Notes: generated from the letters alone by a model not told the origin. Positions 46,615-58,824 are shown, numbered from the stretch's first letter. The stretch: DNA of 64,000 nt from Gnomoniopsis sp. IMI 355080 (GCA_027946555.1 JAPEVC010000013.1:1-64000); one strand, 5' to 3'. Numbers and translations: made by a program.

Positions 46615-46953
46615 AGCAAAAGACAGGCCATAGAAGCAGAACCCAAATCACATTGATGACAACCACACAGAATATTGATGCTTTTCCACCTTTGTTAGCT
46701 TCCAGCTGAATTGTTTCAATATCCCAAACCGCGTTTGCCACGTTCTTGCATTGAAAACAAAGGCGCATGTGGGCTTGAATTTGCCCGCTCCTGCCCTCTT
46801 CACGACGATTTCGTAGCAAAAAAGGAGAAAAGATGAGATGTGAATACGGTCCTTCCGCTCGTTGGGACAAAACCACGCGCTGCCGCGGCTGGAGCGACGG
46901 GCCAGGGAGACTCGCGCCAGGTGGCAGCAGTGTTTCTGGGCGTAGGCAGAACG
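46615..46953. other. Convergent 3' regions, no gene seen
   Basis: Between the esterase and the DUF3716-like gene, both ending here. Nothing recognised. Confidence 0.45.
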
Positions 46954-48010
46954 TTACCTATAGGTCTCAATACGTAGATCTGGATCGCCACGGCCTACCC
47001 CAGGGGCGTGCTTGAGATCCCTGCTACTCCTGATCTCCTCGTGTATATCAAGAAGCAAGTCTTTGATTGCCCTGTTCGCGTCGTCTATCTTATCGTTTTG
47101 TGCTCTGATTGCGTCGCGTATCTCAAAAAACACGCCGGGGATCGATATGATAGACTCTGTTACATCGTCGGTCAAATATGACCGAGAGTCTGCTTGCTCA
47201 TTGTTGTCCATGGCTTTGGTCTCGGGGATGGATTTTGACTCTTGCGGATGCGGTTGGGGCGTATCGACACCATCGTCAGAGGCCGCCGGTACCAGACTCG
47301 TATCGTGTACATAACGAAGCAGGTCGGGCAGTAGTTCAAGACGACCAATAAAATCATCGCGAAATAATAAATCAAACTTCGCTCTTAGGTAGTTGTTTAT
47401 GATTTCGGTCTCGGGGACTGACGCTGACTTGTGCCGACGCGGTTGGGGCGATGGTCTGGTTACGCTGCGCTTCCGGCGCTCCGGCGGGTCTCCTTATAGA
47501 CGGACGGTCAGTAACGTCCTGTCACGACAATAATGATCCCAGATACGAAGTGTGCAGAAGCTAGAGCGGCCATTATCATAACAGTTCGCACATGCTCCTT
47601 TCGTCGCCGTCTGGACGTAAGAATCCGCGGATATAATGCATCCCTCCCAACGTCCCTTGTGCTTTGCACATAGAGAGCAAGGGACCGGCGCCGGATCATC
47701 GCATATCGAAGCAGACATGCGGCTACGTTCTGTGGTCTCGATACATTGAAATACATGCGTGTATCGGGATTCCGGACTGGATCGCGTTGTGCGGCGTGTA
47801 AGAGGAGGGGTGTCCGGATACCGGTTTAGGTCTGGCATATGGCGACGCCCTATATCCGCCGCAGCTGCGCTTAGTTAGCAAAAATAACATATATGAACAA
47901 TGCTCCAGGGGACGGAGACCCATACACTCGGATTGCGAAGGCCGCATTTGAGGCGCTGTGCCAGTGGCATGTTGCGATTCCACGTCCATATCGCGGCTCT
48001 CCAAGGACAT
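46954..48010 (-). CDS. DUF3716-like cysteine-cluster protein with C-terminal helix
   Basis: Three exons, 47926-48010, 47547-47849 and 46954-47492, give 308 residues; every junction closes in phase. Intron 1 has a GTATGG donor, a TGCTAAC branch site and a GATATAG acceptor. The middle has a compact Cys motif, PCSLCAKHKGRWEGC then GACANCYDNGRSSFCTLR, the pattern of the fungal DUF3716 domain, probably a small zinc-binding or disulphide module. The flanks are Arg/Pro/Ser-rich and basic (RRKRSVTRPSPQPRRHK), suggesting nucleic acid contact or nuclear location. The C-terminal region (FEIRDAIRAQNDKIDDANR) is a likely amphipathic or coiled-coil helix. The function is unknown; such genes are often variable between related fungi. 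Confidence 0.75.
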
Positions 48011-48681
48011 GTTGTGCGAGAAAGTAAAAGGCAGGAAGTCGTAATACGATAAGTACGAAGAGGCAGGCAGGTGATATGGTATCAATTGATGTAAGACGGA
48101 TCTTGTTTCAGTCTTACGTTCTATTCACTCATCGAGCAGAGTGGTATTGGTCAAAGGCACGGAGATGTCCATATAAATATCACACGAGGCCGTACCAAAC
48201 ACGATGCAACTGAACATTGTTTCCGTCCATTGATAGGTATCTGAAGCTAGCATGCGCTGTATAGAAACTCCCAAAAAGGGCTGTCATGAGACAAGAATCG
48301 AATGGGAGAAAAGGGTGATACGAAGTAAAGGGAATGTGGCCCGCACACAGAACGAATAAGCTTCCGGGCTTATTCGGTCCTCCTGTCCGCCATGGAAGAA
48401 GATCTTCCAAACCCAAAATCTCCAAGAATACTCCATCCGGTCTCCCCATGCCCCCATTGGATGTGACCACAAAAATTCTGTCCTTAGAACGCCAAGTAAA
48501 CCAGAAAACTGGTTCTCATGATATAACATCCTTCCTCAAATGATCAATTCAAGTCGTCATCATCGTAATCTTATCCCAAAAAATTCCAACGCACCACCAT
48601 CTGCCTTGTAAGTCAACATCACGAGTCGCCTCATCGTTATTTTTTCCTCTTTGACAGACTTCGTTTCACAGATGAATGTTT
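48011..48681. other. Intergenic, no gene seen
   Basis: Promoter of the DUF3716-like gene and 3' flank of the secreted His-rich gene. Minus frames of 80-96 codons at 48180-48529 lie where the 3' UTR should be and have no domain. Confidence 0.45.
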
Positions 48682-50098
48682 TCAAGTAGTGCTTGGACAT
48701 CCATCCGCTTCAGTCCCGATGCAGCAGTTGATGTAATTGCTCGTGCATTTCGAATTCTGGGAATTGGCAGCGTCCTGTGCCCACGTGAACGCCTTACCCT
48801 CACACGGCAAGAAGAACTCAGCGGCTGTGAGGCCGGCCACGTCCAGTGCACGTAGAGGATTCCTGCATGTTGATCCCAGCAAGCAGGGGCCATCGTCACA
48901 GGTATCAGGGCATTCGCCTTCGTCGAAAAGGTCGATGCTGCACCCGAAGACGACGGTTTCTTCTTGGCAGCTGCAGGTGATGGGTACAGAGAAGCCGCTT
49001 CTGTATTTCAAGGATCTTGTCAGCAGTGGGACACGACATCTACATTTCATTATGGCGCTCTTGTGATACCCCTGGTGAACCCAGGATAGGGAAATGCGGA
49101 ATGAAATAGAAAGGATCGACTTCAACTTACACATAAGAGACATCCATATCGTTCACGGGCGCGTCCCCCATCTGGACAACGAAGGACCCTTCAATAAGCG
49201 ACGCATCCGCCAAGTCCACAACCTCATCTTCGGAGCTGGCCACCTTGGCAGCCCCCATATTGCCAGCCCAGCCTGAAGGATAGATCATCGTGGCTGTAGC
49301 ACCCGGCGTCATGGTACCGTCGGTCAGCGTCGCCGTGATCGCCAGGATATTTGCGGGAAGATCAGCGTTCATGGCATGCGATGTGGTAAGGGCGTCAGCC
49401 ATCATGTTGCGGACGACGACTGTCAGGTTGTCTGCGTCGCCGGTGGACGCCCCTCCTGCCGAGCCTGAACCGCTTCCAGAGCCGGAGCCCGATCCGGCTG
49501 TGATTGTTGCTGTTGCACTGGTAGAGGTGCTAAACGGTACGGCCGAGGTGCGCGTGGCAAGAGTGTGCGAATGTTGGAAAGATTCGAGGACGCTCGCGCT
49601 GATGGAGGCCACTGCTGCCGCTGCCACATCTTTCTGGGTTTCCACCGCTTCTAAGCTGCTGCTACTGCTGCTGCTGCTCACGGAAGTAGTGGCAGGAATA
49701 TTGGGCAACACGATAATAGGGCTGCTGGCTTCGGAGTTGCTTGAAGTAGTGGGTGATACTTCGTCTGTGGCGCTGGTCATAAATATCCCACCAAGATCAG
49801 TCGAAGGGCCAGATAACAATGTTGACGAGGCCGAAGACGACAACACAGGCTTTCCCTTTCCAGTCCCTTTCGACTTTGGTCTGCGCTCGCAGCCTGAAGA
49901 TGAGTTCGTCGGAGCTTTCAAGGCGGGCTGGAGATCGAGAACATCGCGATGGACGTGACCATGAGTATGGCCATGATCGCGTTGAACATTGTCGTGAAAA
50001 TCGTGGTGTATATGAGCATGGCTGTGGCCATGACCCGGCACAGCGCCCGTCAAGGGGACCAGGACTGAAAGAATCGAAAGAAGGAGTGAACCGTTCAT
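48682..50098 (-). CDS. Secreted His-rich, Ser-rich protein with cysteine-rich C-terminal domain
   Basis: Two exons, 49131-50098 and 48682-49000, give 428 residues. The N-terminus is a signal peptide (MNGSLLLSILSVLVPLTGAV), followed directly by a His cluster (GHGHSHAHIHHDFH; DHGHTHGHVHRD). A long Ser/Thr/Ala-rich stretch follows, with an Ser8 run near residue 145 and a (SG)n run near residue 205, probably O-glycosylated. From about residue 285 a structured domain begins: PSGWAGNMGAAK, FVVQMGDAPVNDMDVSYV, then about 13 Cys residues ending in NYINCCIGTEADGCPS. The D-V-S-Y-V and later Cys pattern recalls thaumatin-like folds, an inference. Cell-wall or extracellular location is expected. The intron rejoins VSGFSVPITCSC. 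Confidence 0.82.
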
Positions 50099-52943
50099 GT
50101 TGCTAAGAAAATTGGAAAAAATCGAAAATGAAAGGACTGTAAAGTGTGTTTCCCACGTAAGAAGCGAAAGATCGTAAGTCGACCAAGAAGACGACAGAAG
50201 GAGAGTTTGCGCGCAGACACGGTAGGTTTAAGGATAGTAGTTGTCTGGCCCCTCGAAGGAGGATAAAAAAGGGTTATTTTGTGAGTGGGACAGTCCAGGC
50301 CTGATCTTGCAGCTCAGAGGCCGTAGTTGGCCCCTCGATGGCCGCCATGATATCTATTTTAGCCCAATGGGGTCCCATTGGATGCACCAATGCTGACGCG
50401 AAACGGAGGGGGCCATCCTTTGATAAAATTTCAGGTCCTGGGCCAGTATCGGCAGTGCGGCACAGAATGGAGGGAGCTGCGCAGAGGATGGCGACGTTGC
50501 CCCCAAGGCAGGGGTCTGGCTGACGATGACTTGGTACCTGCATACGCATCCCTGCGAGTAAGATCTGTTCCTCTATCTATTTTCTGAGCTTAACGTTTGG
50601 GATGAACAGGTGCACGAGACTTGTCATTGGCTCAGAGTATTGCGTGGTGGCGGTTTCGTCCTTTAGCGCCGGTTCAAAGTTGTGGTCAACCTCGCCTGGT
50701 CACCATCTTTGCCCGCTTCGGTGTGGTTGCGACTCCAGTTTATAGGCTGAACGCTCTTGGCCCCGGACCCTGCAGAGCCTATACTGAGCTATAACATGGG
50801 TTTGTTTTTGACAGCAACATTTCCGCTTGAAACATTGGGGCACTTTTAGGGCTCGGGAGATTGACAGCTGTTTCCCTCTACTATGGCATTAATCAGGGAC
50901 GCCGCTAAAGCCGAATATGTATGCATACGCGTCAGCCTCAATGGCCGACAATTTTGACCAGTGAGCAGGCACGTCTGTCAGCCGAGGATTCTCTCGGCGG
51001 GAGCCTGAGAGGAATTAGGATCATTGCAAGGCACTTACTCGGCTGCGAAGGAAGTAGGGCAAGATTCTTGGAGATCCCCGGGCGATCTGATCGCCTAGAT
51101 AGAGGGGTTTACCATGCAGCGACAGGTGATTGTCAAAATTAATTAGAATGGTGCCAGCGCATGTCTTGCAAGTTCACGTTTGCTCGGACTCGAGGAAGAG
51201 TCAGGTATTCAGCACATGCAGCTTGTTCGACCGGGGCATACAGACGGATTCGAGAGGGACCACTTGTAGTACGGAAACTGGGTTTGGGGGGCCTGAAGGA
51301 GCATGATACATATGCATGGTGAAAGTGTTAAAGATTGAAATGTCTTAGTTGCAAAAAGGGTAAACAAAGTCTCGACTCATCCCTTTGGGCGCGAGTTCGG
51401 CGCCAGTATGTACCCTTCAGGGATTATAGCCAATCACTGTCTGCGATATCACGAGCAATCTCGAGGTACCTCCGTGTGGCCGGGCGTTGGCCTGCTAAGT
51501 AGGTACCGGAAGATATCAGAACTACATACTTCTACGCTACAGACGTCGGCGTGCGTGACGTACCTTCAGTTAGACATGGTTGAGGTACATCGGACAAACC
51601 TGACGCCGTTATCGCGCCCAAAGGGATGCATGTGCCCCGGAAAAGCTCCGGAGTCTCGGTCCCAGCCTGCTCGGATCGGGACGTCTGATCCTTGTATATT
51701 AAAACTCCGTCGAACATTCTGCACTTATGCTAGGTACTACTCCTTGCCTTTTCAGCTTACACAGTCCCTGTCCAGCCTGTCACCCTGCACCGACTTTCAG
51801 ACGAATTAAGCATTCGCTTTGTGAGGTCCTATAACTTAGACATATGATTTAGCGCTACGTAAATATCATGTCAGCCTCTGGAGGGATGGGAATGCCTCGA
51901 TGCTTTTATAACTCGTCAAGGTAATCGGCCTGACTACCTAGGTACGTAGCTAGAGACTTGAGCTTTTTCTTCAACGTCATGTTTTGCAACTCGTACATCA
52001 CCAACCAAGCCATTGGTCATCCAGAAAACCCCAATCTTATGATGCAGACACCTATGTACATACTTGCCAAGAGCACCAACGCCTCATCGATTCATGGTCC
52101 AGTATTAGGCCCTTACGTACCGAAGTCTTGCTTCGGAGGATACGAATACCTGACTCCATTCTATATAAGGTGTTCCATATTTACTGGAGTTGACATACGC
52201 TATGCCAGCGTGACTTTCCACCGGGTCCTGTTCTGCCGCATAGGAGAGTAATTCTTGTGGATGCGCTTCGGCAGGTATTGTTCTGGACGAGAGTCTGACT
52301 CGTCTTTAGGCTTGCTGTCTCAACCCAGCCTTCAAGGGCCAATTTGCCGCCAAACTCATTATCTAGCACAGGTGAATATATTTCATCTGATGAAGAAATA
52401 AGAAATTCAAGCATGACATAATTATAATTGCATTGGGAATCATCATTGATCATTGATGGTGACCATCCCTGAGTCCTACCTAGTGCGGACAGCAACACCG
52501 CCCTATAGTGCCCACGCTAGCGCAGACTGAGAGAGGTATGTAAGTGTCTACGTGTGCCGAAGCGGGCCTAGGCTTTGGAGATTGGACTATTTACAAGTGA
52601 GCAAGTCTGTGACAGGCGCGCTTATTGCAAATGCCTATACTGCCAACCTAGTCTTAATGGGGATGTGGGGAAGCAGACAGGCGGCTCGGGAAAATATACC
52701 CGGTCCAAAATACAACATTGAACGGCAAATTGCCATAGTCTATGGGCGTGCATGCGTAAATCTCCGAGTTCAGTGAGGTCACGAGGATTGGGTGGGTCGG
52801 GCCTCGACAAACAATAAGTATAACAGCAGAGTTGGCACTCTACGCGTGAGTGAACTGAGAAATATCTCATCATCATCTACATCAGGTCCTGCCCGTTACC
52901 TATATCTAATTCAACATTTGATACGTCAAATGGGCTAGTAAAG
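50099..52943. other. Long divergent intergenic region, no gene seen
   Basis: 2.8 kb upstream of the secreted His-rich protein (minus) and the alpha-galactosidase (plus). Frames (for example 51408-51809) have no domain and poor coding character. It holds a TACCTAGGTA palindrome at 51935-51944 and a GTGGGG hexamer at 52665-52670, a CreA-type site about 275 bases before the galactosidase start, which would fit carbon repression of that gene but is short enough to occur by chance. Confidence 0.4.
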
Positions 52944-54859
52944 ATGCATATCTTTTCCATTCTGTGCCTCGCAGGCTCCTTTGCCTCGGCGACAACTGTC
53001 CGGTCCTCGACTCCTCTCATGGGCTGGAACAGTTACAATTACTACAATTGCTACCCGAGTGAAACCATCATGAAGGAGAATGCTGCCGGACTCGTTGACT
53101 TGGGTCTCAGCCAGGTTGGCTATAACGTTGTCACGACAGATTGTGGGTGGTCCGCCACCTATCGCAATTCCTCTGGGAACCTCGTCTGGAACCCGTCTTT
53201 GTTTCCATCGGGCGGACAAGCGCTCAGTGACTATATCCATGGCCTGGGACTGAAATTTGGGATGTATTCAGGAGCAGGACATTTCCAATGTGGATCGACG
53301 GATCAACCTGCTTCATTAGGTAAGTTGTGATGCATCTACACACTTCCCACCTATATGCCCTTGAGGAGGAGCAACTGTTTATTGGTGGGTCATGCGTATA
53401 CTGAGACTAGTTTTTCACAGGATATGAGACAATTGATGCGAAGTCGTTCGGTGCCTGGGGTGCGGACTCCTTGAAGTCAGTCATATCTGAATGAAAACGG
53501 AGCTTTCAAGGCTTCAGCTGACCCTGCCATCCATTTAAGATATGACAATTGCTTCGCCAACTCCACTACTGTTGCGGCAGACTATACGGGCGCTGTGAGC
53601 ATCTCTCCCACGCGCTTCCAAGTCATGGCAAGCGCTTTAAACACGATAAGTCGTGACATACTGTATGAGGTCTGCCAATGGGGCGTGGGAACAGATATAG
53701 GGACATGGTATGTGTTATAATTCCATAATCTCGAACCCTACCTACTTGGGTCTTTTAGCGAACAAGGGGAAGCTGATGACCTCAACCACGGGAAAGGGCC
53801 TCCGCAATTGCCAACTCTTGGCGCATCTCCAACGACATTTACGATGCCTGGCGAAGCATCTGGCGGATTACCAACCAGGTTGTGCCATATTACAAGCACA
53901 CTGGCGTCGGAGCCTACGCTGACATGGACATGCTCATTGTCGGTCTGAACGCCCTGTCGGTCGAGGAAGAGAGGTTCCACTTCGGGATGTGGGCTATCCA
54001 AAAGTCGCCCCTTACCATTGGAGCCCCCATGGATACGACGCTCACACCTGCGGCGTCTTTGGAAATTCTCAAGAATACAGAGGTCATTGCTATCAACCAG
54101 GACTCCCTCGGAAAGCAGGCCCAACTCGTTCGTCGCTACACTACCGAACAGTATGACGTGTGGCTGGGCGAGCTCTCAGGATCCCGACTGGTCCTTGGTC
54201 TTGCGAATTGGTACAACGGTAGCCAGAGCGTTACAGTCAGCCTCCCAGCCGATTTGGGCATTGCCTCCGCGTCCGCTCGAGACGTCTGGGCTGCGGAATC
54301 CGTAGGGACACTAAGCGGCTCATACACAACCACGCTGGCCGGTCACGAACTGCGCCTTCTCGTCCTGTCTGATGTTGTCAACGCCACGTCTGGCATACAG
54401 GAACCGTCTGAATACTACACCGCTGCCACAGACGCCACCCTTTCGGGCAATGCGGTCGTTGTAACGTGTGCCTCGGGTCAGTGTCTACCAGCAGGCAACA
54501 AAGTTGGCGACATTGGGGAGGGCCAGTCTGCGGCGGCCGTCACGTTTTCCGATGTGAGTGCTGCCTCTGCTGGCACGAAATTGCTCGGCGTGGATTTTGT
54601 GAATTATGATGTAGCTCTGGAAACAGCTTGGGATTTGGGAGACAACACAAGGAACATGACGATCACGGTAAACCAGTCCGATGGAACACGGTTTGCGTTC
54701 CCTATCAGTGGCGGAGACTGGTATGATTCGGGGCGTCTGTACGTGTACGTGGACGGCTTCACTGCCGGTAGCGGGAATGAGGTTGTGTTCACTTCGTATG
54801 GAGATGCTGTGACCTGGGCGCCCGATTTAGTGGGATTTGAGATATACGAAGTCAATTGA
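52944..54859 (+). CDS. Secreted alpha-galactosidase, GH27
   Basis: Four exons, 52944-53319, 53421-53475, 53540-53707 and 53797-54859, give 553 residues. A signal peptide (MHIFSILCLAGSFASA) precedes TPLMGWNSYNYYNC, the GH27 start. The nucleophile is Asp146 in KYDNC, a site formed across intron 2; the acid/base is the second Asp in YADMDML (about residue 244), with HFGMWAIQKSPL following. The long C-terminus after the catalytic barrel (from about residue 410) forms beta-rich segments ending VGFEIYEVN, as in fungal AglB/AglD-like enzymes with a carbohydrate-binding-like domain. It would hydrolyse terminal alpha-1,6-galactose from raffinose sugars or galactomannan. Intron 3 uses an AAAG acceptor. 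Confidence 0.93.
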
Positions 54860-55794
54860 ATAGTGTGAGTGTGTCTTGGAAAATGTTGAAATCCAGAAAT
54901 AGCTTCCGTGCCACATAATATATACTGTTCGGCTTTTGGATCCAAGTTTATCGTGAATATGCCGTGTAATGATGCACTAATTGTCAGGCATCGTTGATTA
55001 TACATAGTAATAAGCACGAAGACATATAATGTACGTTGTGGGGCCTCAGTTGCAGTATCTTCGGCGTTGTTTGCGAATCTGGCAAATAGTATAACACGGT
55101 TGTGGCAGGGATATGGTCTCGGGCAAGCTGCACCTTGGGTGATGAGGTTGACAATGCGATCATTATCTGCAAGTCATAATGAATGGTCAATCATTGAGCC
55201 AGGTATGATAGAAGAAAATTTATGTTTAGTCTGCTCCCAAGTCTCCATTAGTTTTGCCGCCGAATCACGTCGGCACTGCCGGCTCTTGACACCGTGTGGG
55301 TTACATGAACTCGTCACGATGCACCCGTAGGCGCCTCCAGCTGCTTGTACAATTGTACGTCCACGGTCCAGGATATTTATTGTGTACCGACCACTACCAA
55401 CAAAAGTCCCGCTACACCTCCTTCTTTACAATCGTTGTAGTACAGATGTGTTGCCTCCGAGTCGTACCGCACGAAGAGATACAACTCCATCAACCTCTCA
55501 AAACGCCTCCACTTTTCCACCACTCCACGGCCAATTTCCGCTTTTGTCACTGTCACCACTTTCAAGGCAGCCACACCATGGATCTTGTATACTGAACTTG
55601 GTCCACTGCACGCCAGCGTGACAGCATCCGACAAAGGAAGACGGGCCTCCGGAGAAAGCGAGGCCGATGAATTGGTGTTAGGTAGGCAGGTTACTAACTG
55701 TTGTGTTTGGCACCAGAAGTCAGTGATTTTATCCAATCATGCTGGAAGTTACCGACATATATGAACCCTGGGGTGGTAAGAAACGTACACAGTG
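54860..55794. other. Intergenic, one weak minus-strand frame
   Basis: A 119-codon minus frame at 55377-55736 contains LSDAVTLACSG, SSVYKIHGVAALK, which weakly recalls the N-lobe of phosphotransferase or kinase-like proteins. No following domain is found, so if real it is a fragment. Otherwise nothing recognised. Confidence 0.3.
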
Positions 55795-56010
55795 CTACAC
55801 CAGCACAACATCCTTGGATGACCTCTCCACGCAGCAGACAAAGATCCGATACATCAAGAGGCAGCCGACAACAGTAGCGAAGATGAAGATGTACATGAAA
55901 AATGCCCAGTCCAAGTCATGTTTCGTCTTCTGGAAAGGAAAGTCGTTGATAGGCGTGGCCGTCGCCATGGCCATTTGAGCCTGGGTGGTCATCTGCATTA
56001 TGGTATCCAT
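55795..56010 (-). CDS. Possible 71-residue single-pass membrane protein
   Basis: Frame starting MDTIMQMTTQAQMAMATATP with one strong hydrophobic helix (WAFFMYIFIFATVVGCLLMYRIFVCC) near residues 37-62 and a short polar tail SSKDVVLV. The frame is open for 77 codons further upstream, but that part is His/Cys/Tyr-rich and unlikely. I do not recognise it. The evidence is only a plausible membrane topology, with no splice support. Confidence 0.35.
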   Translation of the reverse strand: MDTIMQMTTQAQMAMATATPINDFPFQKTKHDLDWAFFMYIFIFATVVGCLLMYRIFVCCVERSSKDVVLV

Positions 56011-56778
56011 GTTTGGGGGCGGTGAATATAAACAAAGCCTGCAGCAAACTCGTACGATTATCGACGCGCGCGCGCAATGGAAGCGAATGTAGTAACACAC
56101 AGAATAAATAACTGCCCAGCAGTGATGGGTATCAAAATGAACGTGGGTATGGTGGTATAGAACAAGAGTCAGGGAAGAAAACGAAAAGTGGGCTGATTCA
56201 TGAACAAGACTGTATCTGGGGCCCTTCCGCTCTGCAAACAAACAACTATGCGTAATTTACTACATTGAGCTATGAAAGCTGTCATGTGAATCATAGGCAA
56301 AAAGAAAGAAAAAAAGATAATCGTCGCCGCCCCTGTCCAGACGACGATCAGACCGAACATGTCGCGCTAGCCCCGGACCACCGCACACGCATGGCAGCGA
56401 GCCAAGGAAACTCGTGGCTTGGGGGCCAGAGAAACAACGCGGGGAATCCTTGAACGGTGCGGCTCAGATTCGAGATCGTCTTCTTTTTCCCTCTCTCGGG
56501 TGTCCCGTCGATGACGGAACGATTGGCAGGTGTGGTTGATTTGCGACAAAGCGTGGAGACACTGGTGCCGAGTGCATCGCGGAGTAGGTGTTGCAAGCAC
56601 CGGGAAAATGCACCCCAATGCCAAGAGGAGGTCAGCTGCGCTCAGATGTCAGCCTTGACTTTGGGCGGCAAACTTGTAGCCAATGTGGACTGGAAGTACG
56701 GAATGATTGTCATCTTGTTGCACTGGAAATGGGTATATGCCAATACTGCTTGGTGGGAATGCGCAACTTGCAAAAAAG
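56011..56778. other. Intergenic, no gene seen
   Basis: 3' flank of the adenylation-domain gene and region upstream of the 71-codon frame. It contains a short CG-alternating tract near 56065-56075. I looked for a thiolation or reductase domain continuing the neighbouring gene and found none. Confidence 0.45.
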
Positions 56779-58824
56779 CTATTCTGGTACAGTCGCGTCC
56801 GACGATAATGATATAGTAGTCTCCACAATGACTGATCCATACCTATCACGCTCCCCTCGCCATTGATCCCCGGACCTCTCGTATATGTCGTCGACTTGCT
56901 CGGCGTACTTTCTCTCGACATCCTTGCGCGATACGCTCCCTTTAGCCGTACGCGGGAATGCACCGTGAGGCACCAGAAGCATATGAGTTCTTGCTATCCC
57001 GCCAAACTTTGGCAACTTGGAATTGACCCCGTCAATGACCGAGTCCCATAGTTCTTGGGCTGTTCCCTCGCCAGCATCCACACCCTCGGCCACTTCGATC
57101 ACGGCAAGCGGCTGTCTTCTTCCCGCTCCCAAGACGACCGCTTCTGTCACTGATGGACATGCTGCCAGCGCACTGGTGATGGGACCAGGGTGAAGGTTTG
57201 AACCCGTCGAGAATGTAACGAGGTCGTCACTTCGTCCGGCGAACCGCCAGACATACTTTGCTTTGGCAGGATCCGGGTGCGGTGTCCACAGATCACCAAT
57301 CTTGGCCTCTAGCAATGAAGGGCTGACGCTTGCCAACGGCTTGGCGTCAAGGGAGAGAAAGCCCTGTCGATGGGCCCAAAAAGCATAAGGAGCAGATTCA
57401 GGTGTTACCTCCATGACCATTTCAAATAGCGGCTCAGCTCGGCCCTCATCTTTCGCGTCGATCAGTATCGCGCCCGTGTCTATAAACTTGATGCCGGCTG
57501 CCTCGATGTCGAAGACGCTATACTCATACTCCTCCGACTCAGCTACAAGTTGCGGGACACCGGAAGTCTCGGTCGATGCCCAGGCGTTCTGAATGCGAGA
57601 GTACCGTGACCAGGTTTTGCTGCCGAGCGGCGAGAGAACAGCTGTATTGCATCAGCCAAGACACCAGGAGTACTGCAGTCACATCTTCATAGCCTCGCAA
57701 TCGACAAAGCCTGTTTGGCAGAGACGAAGAGATGGAGTGGCACTCACCGCCAGAAAAATAGACATTGTCCAGTTTCTTCATGTACCGCTCAGCATCTGGT
57801 CGCCGCGCGACGTCTTCCATCATATCTTCACGAAAGATGTTAGCAACATACGCATTATGCGTTGGTGGATTGCTCGAACCAAGCGAGATGCCGACAGGGA
57901 CTGGTTGGACTCACAAGGCGTCATGATGGCGGTTCTACACCTCGCATGCTCGATGATATCACACACATCCTGGGTGTTCACGGCACGATGCCTGAATCCC
58001 GGGACGAATACACCACCGCCAAAGACACTCCTCACAAGCCCAACGAATGCCGAGATGCCATGAAAAGGCGGGGCGAATAGCAACCCACGCACACCTTTGC
58101 CGGGATGCGTCCACTCCATGGCCCGCGCGCGGCCACCAGGACCCCTGGCAAGCGACAAGAAGGCATACCGGTCGGCTGAGGCGAATGCTGCATGGTTGAC
58201 GACGATGGGTTTAGGATCACCGCTAGTTCCGCTCGAATGCAGTACGAGGACCGGATCGTATGCAGCTTCCTCATACGTTTTGGTGTACGGAAATGGGCGG
58301 GCTGGAGTAGTGTCGTCCAAGAGTTCGTCCAGCTCTGGTATCCGGATATGCAGAATCTCGTCGCCCTTCTCCGCGAGGATGTCACGGACATGAACGCCAG
58401 CTGCGGTGAGAAGGACCTTGCACTGAGTCTGCTCCATGAGGTCCAAGTGAACTTCGCGTGTGTTCAATTGAGACGAAAATAGCACCTGATGTCCCGTCTT
58501 GGCCACAGCCATCTGCAGCAAGTGATAACGAATATCAGACACTCCTAGGTATGCAAGGGTCTCGAACTTGCCGGGCAAAGAACGGCCAACATGGTCGACG
58601 ATGAAGTGTGCCAACTTGTTGATAGCATTTGCCAGTGTTTTGTAACTGATGTCTTCATAGCCTGCAGAAAGATTCCAGTCGTCGACGGGGAGGGATGCCC
58701 ACGGTCTATCTGGGTCATCTCGCGCAAGTTGGTCGATCACAACGGGCAGAAGCCGTCTTCCGCAATCTGCAGGCACGTCTACTGCCTCCGGAAGATTCGT
58801 GACGTCGTTGCCTTGTTGTTCCAT
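56779..58824 (-). CDS. Adenylation-domain (AMP-binding) NRPS-like protein lacking carrier domain
   Basis: Three exons, 57915-58824, 57748-57825 and 56779-57641, give 616 residues. Visible adenylation motifs are A3 LHSSGTSGDPKP, A5 NAWASTETSG, A7/A8 FAGRSDDLVTFSTGSNLHPG and the A10 Lys in TAKGSVSRKD. The order and spacing match the A domain of fungal adenylate-forming reductases and related NRPS-like enzymes. Those run to about 1000 residues with a carrier and a reductase or thioesterase; this frame stops about 40 residues after A10. It could be a free-standing acyl-adenylating enzyme, or a gene that lost its 3' part. It would activate a carboxylic acid, substrate unknown. The acceptor of intron 1 is an AAG preceded by TGCTAAC; the phases of both introns close. 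Confidence 0.85.

Noticed and set aside
49290..49958. 222-codon plus-strand frame
   Set aside because: Antisense to the Ser/Gly-rich part of the secreted protein; such composition leaves the other strand open.
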